Shown here piece after piece: positions 61,901 through 64,000 of a stretch of 64,000 nt of DNA. The position numbers and the translations under genes were made by a program. The notes beneath the pieces are model-generated. The model was not told where the DNA came from, did not search any database, and worked only from the letters and a program-made list of their open reading frames with translations. The stretch comes from Alitta virens (lineage: Eukaryota > Annelida > Polychaeta > Phyllodocida > Nereididae). How positions within the stretch are numbered: position 1 is the first letter of the stretch; every line of letters begins with the position of its first letter. Location of the stretch: positions 37,871,704 through 37,935,703 of the forward strand of contig OW028582.1 of assembly GCA_932294295.1 (NCBI GenBank), given 5' to 3'.

Positions 61901-63798
61901 TAGCCAGATAAACATAAAATTTAGATATGCAAACAACACTTTTCATTTGCAAGATAAATAAGCTTTGTAAAGCATAACACAAATCCAGTAGCTAAAGATA
62001 AACAGGCTTTTAATACACAAGCAACACACATCCATATGTATCGGAAATACACATTCAGTAGCTGATAAACAGACTTTTTAATTCACAAACAACATGCAGC
62101 CATCAGGTAGATAAACAGGCTTTTTGATACAAAGGAACCAGAATTTTTTATACAAAAGCAAACATTTTGTTGCCAAATAAACAGGCTTTTAGATACACAC
62201 ATAACACACATCTTGCAGCTAGATAAACAGCAGATACTTTAGTACACAAACAACACACATCTTACAGCCAGAAAATCAGAATTTTGTGATACTCAGATAA
62301 CACACATCTTGGCTAGACATGCCGAGCTTTTGATACACAAGCAACACACATTGAGTAGATGGATATATGGACTTGTTTAGTCTACAAGCCAGATATGCAG
62401 ACTTTTTAATCACAAGCAACACACATCTGGTAGGCAAATAAATAGATTTTTTGAGATGCAAGCAACACATATAAACATAATATTTTATACACAAGCAACA
62501 CACATACATTAGCTAGATAAACAAGCAACACACATCTTGTTGCTAGATAACTAGGCATTTTGATTCACATGTAACACACATCTTGCAGCTAGATACACAT
62601 AATGTTTTGATACACAAGCAACACATCTTTTACTAGCTTTCTGACACACAAGCAACACATTCAGTAGCCATATAAACAGATTTTTTGATATGCAAGCTAC
62701 ACACATCCAGTGGCTGGATAAACAGGTTAATTAATACACAAACAACACACATTGTATCGCCAACACATCCAATAACGAGATAAAAGATATGTTTATTTTC
62801 CAATGCAACAGACATCCGGTAGCTGAATAAACATATTTTTTGTGAGACAAACAACACACACCTTAAAGCTGGGTTTTTGAAACACAAGCAACACACATCC
62901 AATAACCAGATAAATGTAGGATTATTTTTTTTATTTTCCAATGCAACACACATCTGATAGCTGGATAAACAGATTTTATGTGACACAAACAACACACATC
63001 TTAAAGCAAGATAAACTGGCTTTTTCAAACACAAGGAACACACATCTAATAGACAGGTAAACGTATGATTATTTTCCAATGCGACACATATCCAGTAGCT
63101 GGATTAACAGTTTTTTGGATACACAAACCGCATATACATTCCGTTGCAGGATTCAAAATATAAATAATACCTCAACTGCCAATACATATCCAATTCATAT
63201 TTTAATTTTCAATCATAATTTGTGATATATCACAATCACATAATAGTTATTACAAATACTTTATCCCATTCATTAATAAAACAAACATTCCCCACCCTTC
63301 ACCAGTTTTGAACCAATCCACATTTATATTTTGTGGAAAAAAAATTTTTCTCTGTAAAATGGGGACAAATATGATAACATTAGTTTTGCAAAAATATCTT
63401 AGAATATCTTGATGAACCTGTTGCTTAAATTGTATAATAAGACAATTTCAATATATCTCGGTGAGATATGACTGTAAGCATACAACATTTTTGTATCATA
63501 TAAACCGCAACATATTTGCAATCACAATTAATCAAATTTCAGTCACTAATGGTCCAATTGAGACACCTTCAGCAGGTAATATTGTTTACAAATAATATCA
63601 GCAAACATTGAACCAGATAATGACATTACTTGTAAACTAGGATTACCTATTGTAAATAAACCTTGAAATACATTACTACTTCGTTTTCCCATACCCAAAT
63701 ATTTCCTTAATTGGCAACCCAATTATAAATTTACAGCATCACAACACCCTACTGAAACTTCTTCTACATGTCCTGTGAACACGAACAAATCAAAGTGA
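43939..63798 (+). CDS. Secreted triple-VWA protein with Thr/Pro-rich microexon stalk
   Basis: Signal-peptide exons 43939-43984 and 44084-44110 give MDVPLHSYLSVVFLLFIAVP. VWA1 is one exon (49226-49870), VWA2 one exon (50257-50982), then a Pro-rich linker exon (51756-51791). VWA3 is split over 52426-52665, 52749-52818 and 53230-53501. MIDAS motifs DTSTS (36-40), DTSTS (251-255) and DSSGS (504-508) are intact, as is the later TDG of each domain. VWA1 and VWA2 are close paralogues (CSKADIG / CTRADIA starts, FADGA, SLYFRN / ALYFRN). After residue 687 come at least 21 intact small Thr/Pro/Ser-rich exons to 63769. VWA domains bind protein ligands through a metal ion; the stalk is probably O-glycosylated, by composition. 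The 3' end is uncertain: stops at 57589 and at 63796 are both possible, or the gene continues past the window. Confidence 0.88.
44084..44110 (+). CDS. VWA gene exon 2 (end of signal peptide)
   Basis: 27 nt, phase 1-1, TTTATTTAG to GTAAGT. It completes the hydrophobic core and joins in frame to CSKADIG of VWA1. Confidence 0.72.
44500..44990. repeat. 30-bp minisatellite, array 2 (same unit as 25200-25580)
   Basis: About 15 units of AGATCATCTGTTAGAGAT plus GACCAGCCAATC, here in VWA intron 2. Some units lose part of the second half. Confidence 0.9.
45790..45925. repeat. Dispersed direct repeat, copy 2
   Basis: See 43400-43532. Spacing is about 2.4 kb. Confidence 0.85.
46455..46595 (-). mobile_element. 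SINE fragment
   Basis: CCTTTACTTGCCTCATCATA and CAAGGCACCTCCAATTTA match the centre and the region toward the head. Confidence 0.55.
46610..46716. repeat. (TCAA)n to (TCAG)n array
   Basis: ATCAATCAATC units change to GTCAGTCAGTC along the array, after a SINE fragment. Confidence 0.88.
48840..49160. repeat. Short motif clusters GATTGGCTGAATACGAT and ACTGCCTTTTGT
   Basis: Three GATTGGCTGAATA units (48864-48915), then about five ACTGCCTTYTGT copies up to 49160, just before VWA exon 3. Confidence 0.65.
49226..49870 (+). CDS. VWA gene exon 3: VWA domain 1
   Basis: 645 nt, phase 1-1. A whole VWA fold: DTSTS, FADGA, TDGM and VYVVGWG-like IYVVGWG. It ends with a Thr/Pro linker (TTPAPTRPTRAPG). Confidence 0.95.
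50257..50982 (+). CDS. VWA gene exon 4: VWA domain 2
   Basis: 726 nt, phase 1-1, DTSTS and TDGS motifs. It ends with repeated Pro-rich segments PQPTFRPPQP and PPQPTFRPPQ. Confidence 0.95.
51756..51791 (+). CDS. VWA gene exon 5: Pro-rich linker
   Basis: 36 nt, phase 1-1, encoding PTPTPFPRPRP between TTCAG and GTGAGT. Confidence 0.75.
51821..52028. mobile_element. 208-bp foldback MITE, CACACAGCAGCC family
   Basis: Left CCCTTTTCACACAGCAGCC and right GGCTGCTGTGTGAAAAGGG are perfect inverted ends, continuing through TGCCTCATTGACCTC. The interior has several TGACATCA/TGACGTCA-type palindromes. Confidence 0.75.
52426..52665 (+). CDS. VWA gene exon 6: first part of VWA domain 3
   Basis: 240 nt, phase 1-1. 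DSSGS MIDAS within VLFLVDSSGSIAG. Unlike VWA1 and VWA2, this domain is intron-split, so it has a separate origin. Confidence 0.93.
52749..52818 (+). CDS. VWA gene exon 7: middle of VWA domain 3
   Basis: 70 nt, phase 1 in and 2 out, GTTTGG donor. Encodes GATYKSTAFRLYLDEL; T supplies the MIDAS threonine region. Confidence 0.85.
53230..53501 (+). CDS. VWA gene exon 8: end of VWA domain 3
   Basis: 272 nt, phase 2 in and 1 out. IIFVTDGQ supplies the conserved Asp; VIGVGIG is the next strand. Confidence 0.93.
53944..53970 (+). CDS. Microexon, 27 nt (PPVTQRPV)
   Basis: Phase 1-1, ATTTCAG to GTGAGT. First unit of the stalk array. Confidence 0.72.
   Translation, partial: CPLLHRDQ
54131..54169 (+). 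CDS. Microexon, 39 nt (SGSRQDRYIPQP)
   Basis: Phase 1-1, CTTACAG to GTAAAA. Confidence 0.68.
54279..54323 (+). CDS. Microexon, 45 nt (NVVTHDCPTSARTT)
   Basis: Phase 1-1, ATTTCAG to GTAATA. A unit with a cysteine. Confidence 0.65.
54447..54479 (+). CDS. Microexon, 33 nt (SLSTVTTPTT)
   Basis: Phase 1-1, ATTTCAG to GTAATC. Confidence 0.7.
54584..54615 (+). pseudogene. Damaged microexon or alternative terminus (AQQPSTTTTS)
   Basis: Acceptor ATTTCAG is fine, but the expected CAG|GTAATT donor has become TTCAGTAATT, one G short. Using the remaining GT makes 32 nt and breaks the frame. Reading through reaches TGA at 54637-54639, so it could also act as a terminal exon. Confidence 0.5.
54710..54736 (+). 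CDS. Microexon, 27 nt (PQPPTPTP)
   Basis: Phase 1-1, ATTACAG to GTAATT. Start of the 27-nt block. Confidence 0.7.
54834..54859 (+). pseudogene. Decayed microexon, 26 nt with in-frame TAA
   Basis: Splice-like borders (TTGCAG, CCAGGTAATT) are kept. The unit lost one base, and its second codon is TAA where sister units have CCA. Confidence 0.7.
55072..55098 (+). CDS. Microexon, 27 nt (PIHPTPSS)
   Basis: Phase 1-1, GGTTACAG to GTAATT. Confidence 0.72.
55211..55237 (+). CDS. Microexon, 27 nt (PFHPTPSS)
   Basis: Differs from the unit at 55072 by a couple of bases. The flanking introns are alike too. Confidence 0.72.
55359..55385 (+). pseudogene. Decayed microexon, 27 nt with in-frame TAA
   Basis: Same GGTTACAG acceptor and GTAATT donor as its sisters. 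The CCA codon has become TAA (55361-55363). Confidence 0.7.
55470..55496 (+). CDS. Microexon, 27 nt (PKHPTPSP)
   Basis: Phase 1-1, GGTTGCAG to GTAACT. Confidence 0.72.
55794..55820 (+). CDS. Microexon, 27 nt (STHPTPLT)
   Basis: Phase 1-1, GGTTTCAG to GTAATT. Between this and the previous unit, near 55646, an ACAGGTAACTAGGATCC fragment repeats the start of the previous intron. Confidence 0.7.
56073..56105 (+). pseudogene. Decayed microexon, 33 nt with in-frame TGA
   Basis: TTTCCAG to GTAAAT borders. TGA at 56078-56080 interrupts VS-x-EPRGTPPL. Confidence 0.65.
56195..56227 (+). CDS. Microexon, 33 nt (PERPSYTPTP)
   Basis: Phase 1-1, ATATCAG to GTAACC. Confidence 0.7.
56328..56375 (+). CDS. 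Microexon, 48 nt (STLTTITQTTTTPST)
   Basis: Phase 1-1, TTTTCAG to GTATTA. The longest unit, almost all Thr. Confidence 0.7.
56610..56725. mobile_element. Foldback MITE, copy 2
   Basis: Right arm ATCCTTCTCATGGAAAACGC and CACGTGGCACATTTGACC. The left arm is shortened. It lies in an intron of the VWA gene. Confidence 0.65.
57371..57473. mobile_element. Foldback MITE, copy 3
   Basis: Both outer ends are intact (TACATGG...CCATGTA). An internal deletion removed most of the left arm. It is 50 nt upstream of the possible alternative last exon. Confidence 0.7.
57524..57591 (+). CDS. Possible alternative last exon
   Basis: After a T-rich acceptor the phase-1 frame reads LDEYYVDVNTYCNKMYTQ-DDA and TAA. 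A poly(A) signal lies at 57790. Composition is unlike the stalk units. If used, it ends the protein after the upstream half of the array. Confidence 0.5.
57790..57795 (+). terminator. Poly(A) signal AATAAA for the alternative last exon
   Basis: About 200 nt after the TAA at 57589-57591. It is followed by a genomic A run near 57813. Confidence 0.35.
58050..58312 (+). mobile_element. 5'-truncated SINE split by a MITE
   Basis: CTCACCTCATCAATCAACTC and AACTTGCCTTAGAGGGCTG form the SINE 3' edge, ending ATATC at 58130. The (TATC)n tail resumes at 58284 after a 155-bp foldback element. Confidence 0.7.
58131..58285. mobile_element. Foldback MITE, copy 4, full length
   Basis: 155 bp, both arms complete, flanked by TA. 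It sits in the TATC tail of a SINE. Confidence 0.75.
58386..58592. mobile_element. MITE with TIR ACTGTCAAGCCTGTGTTAAG-like ends
   Basis: The left end and the inverted right end (ACAGTCAAACTTGTCCTAAC) match imperfectly. The interior repeats CAGGTNGYCGTT. Flanked by TA. Confidence 0.55.
58790..58819 (+). CDS. Microexon, 30 nt (TPPTRPQNP)
   Basis: Phase 1-1, ATTTCAG to GTAGGT. Confidence 0.7.
58927..58953 (+). CDS. Microexon, 27 nt (SQDPTNTP)
   Basis: Phase 1-1, GTTTCAG to GTAAAA. Confidence 0.7.
59035..59445. repeat. Degenerate minisatellite, TTTCATATTTGCCAAAAACA-type
   Basis: About ten units with CATATTTGCC as a core, drifting to GCATATTTGCCCAATTT. Intron between two microexons. Confidence 0.8.
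59450..59482 (+). CDS. Microexon, 33 nt (TQQPISTPDP)
   Basis: Phase 1-1, ATTTCAG to GTATAT. Start of the 33-nt block. Confidence 0.72.
59655..59687 (+). CDS. Microexon, 33 nt (TSAPAITTTP)
   Basis: Phase 1-1, ATTTCAG to GTAATC. Confidence 0.72.
59780..59812 (+). CDS. Microexon, 33 nt (SQESTETPTP)
   Basis: Phase 1-1, CTTTCAG to GTAAAA. Confidence 0.72.
59894..59926 (+). CDS. Microexon, 33 nt (YLTPTYTPPP)
   Basis: Phase 1-1, ATTGCAG to GTAGTA. Confidence 0.72.
60034..60066 (+). CDS. Microexon, 33 nt (TGQSSATSSQ)
   Basis: Phase 1-1, ATTTCAG to GTAGGA. Confidence 0.68.
60197..60444. mobile_element. MITE with TIR CAGTATAGCGGACCCARATTTA
   Basis: Left CAGTATAGCGGACCCAGATT and the inverted right end AATTTGGGTCCGCTATACTG match for over 20 bp. 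The interior has two TATGACGT motifs. It lies in a microexon-array intron. Confidence 0.7.
60607..60639 (+). CDS. Microexon, 33 nt (TQQSTLPPTT)
   Basis: Phase 1-1, ATTTCAG to GTAGAA. The last exon base is A rather than the usual G, so the next split codon changes from Val or Gly type to Ile or Ser type. Confidence 0.65.
60900..60932 (+). CDS. Microexon, 33 nt (TDYSSLTPMT)
   Basis: Phase 1-1, TTTATAG to GTACAT. Confidence 0.65.
61385..63130. repeat. Degenerate satellite, about 45-60 bp unit
   Basis: Core GCAACACACATC, then AGTAGCTAGATAAACAG and ACTTTTTGATACACAA, repeated dozens of times over 1.7 kb. It fills the intron between the microexons at 60900 and 63543. Confidence 0.88.
63543..63575 (+). 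CDS. Microexon, 33 nt (TNGPIETPSA)
   Basis: Phase 1-1, ATTTCAG to GTAATA. It resumes the array after a 2.6-kb satellite-bearing intron. Confidence 0.7.
63737..63798 (+). CDS. Last visible stalk unit; possible terminal exon
   Basis: After TTTACAG the frame reads SQHPTETSST and then CPVNTNKSK and TGA at 63796-63798. The unit is exactly 33 nt if a weak donor (T|GTCCTG at 63770) is used, so the array may continue past the window; otherwise the protein ends here. Confidence 0.5.
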
Positions 63799-64000
63799 TA
63801 GCACTCACATTAAACTTCAAGAATTAAACCTAGACTATTACATTAACATAAACTTCACAATTCTGCTTGGTACACACTTAAACTTGCAGATTCACCATGA
63901 AATTTACAAACACACATTTGCCAACATTGATTATAAGAGCAAATCGTACATCATAATAAAATAAAACGTCCTAAAATGAAATAAATATCCAATAAAATCT

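Noticed and set aside
61172..63079. Open frames such as CVLLVYQK repeats
   Set aside because: Shadow translations of the degenerate satellite; no start context, no splice support.

Overview
The window is AT-rich, intron-rich DNA from a metazoan. It has GT-AG introns, tRNA-derived SINEs, decayed non-LTR retrotransposons, foldback MITEs and long tetra- and pentanucleotide arrays. Protein families and repeat style suggest a marine invertebrate. A hemichordate- or echinoderm-like deuterostome is my guess, but nothing here fixes the taxon. There is no bacterial or viral gene content.

Five genes can be assembled by hand from splice sites, reading phase and protein logic. (1) 241-7608, plus: a complete 187-residue neuronal calcium sensor (NCS/visinin-like) EF-hand protein in three coding exons. 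(2) 8909-10121, minus, convergent with gene 1: the 3' end of a single-pass membrane protein, with a transmembrane exon and a 100-residue tail holding a proline-rich segment and two tyrosine motifs. Possible further upstream exons lie at 10336-10520 and 12784-12887. (3) 16421-25934, plus: a complete 288-residue two-pore-domain potassium channel in five exons with both selectivity filters. (4) 29198-35851, plus: a complete 280-residue secreted cysteine-rich protein in eight coding exons, with a signal peptide and a probable GPI-anchor tail. (5) 43939 to the right edge, plus: a secreted protein with three VWA domains, followed by a long array of very small exons.

The most unusual structure is the 3' part of gene 5 (53944-63769). 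I count at least 21 intact exons of 27-48 nt, nearly all 27 or 33 nt. All are phase 1-1 symmetric, each encoding one short Thr/Pro/Ser-rich segment. Four further units are decayed by in-frame stops or length changes but keep splice-like borders. The array has a 27-nt block and a 33-nt block, with a possible alternative last exon (57524-57591) between them. It looks like a mucin-like stalk evolving by tandem exon birth and death.

Between and inside the genes lie several SINE types that share one central segment but have different 3' ends: (TATC)n, (AACC)n, or a unique tail. There are at least seven foldback/MITE families, one inserted in a SINE's TATC tail. A 30-bp minisatellite occurs in two different genes 19 kb apart. 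There is also a roughly 1-kb (CCAA)n array that looks like an expanded SINE tail, and a 1.7-kb degenerate satellite in an intron of gene 5.
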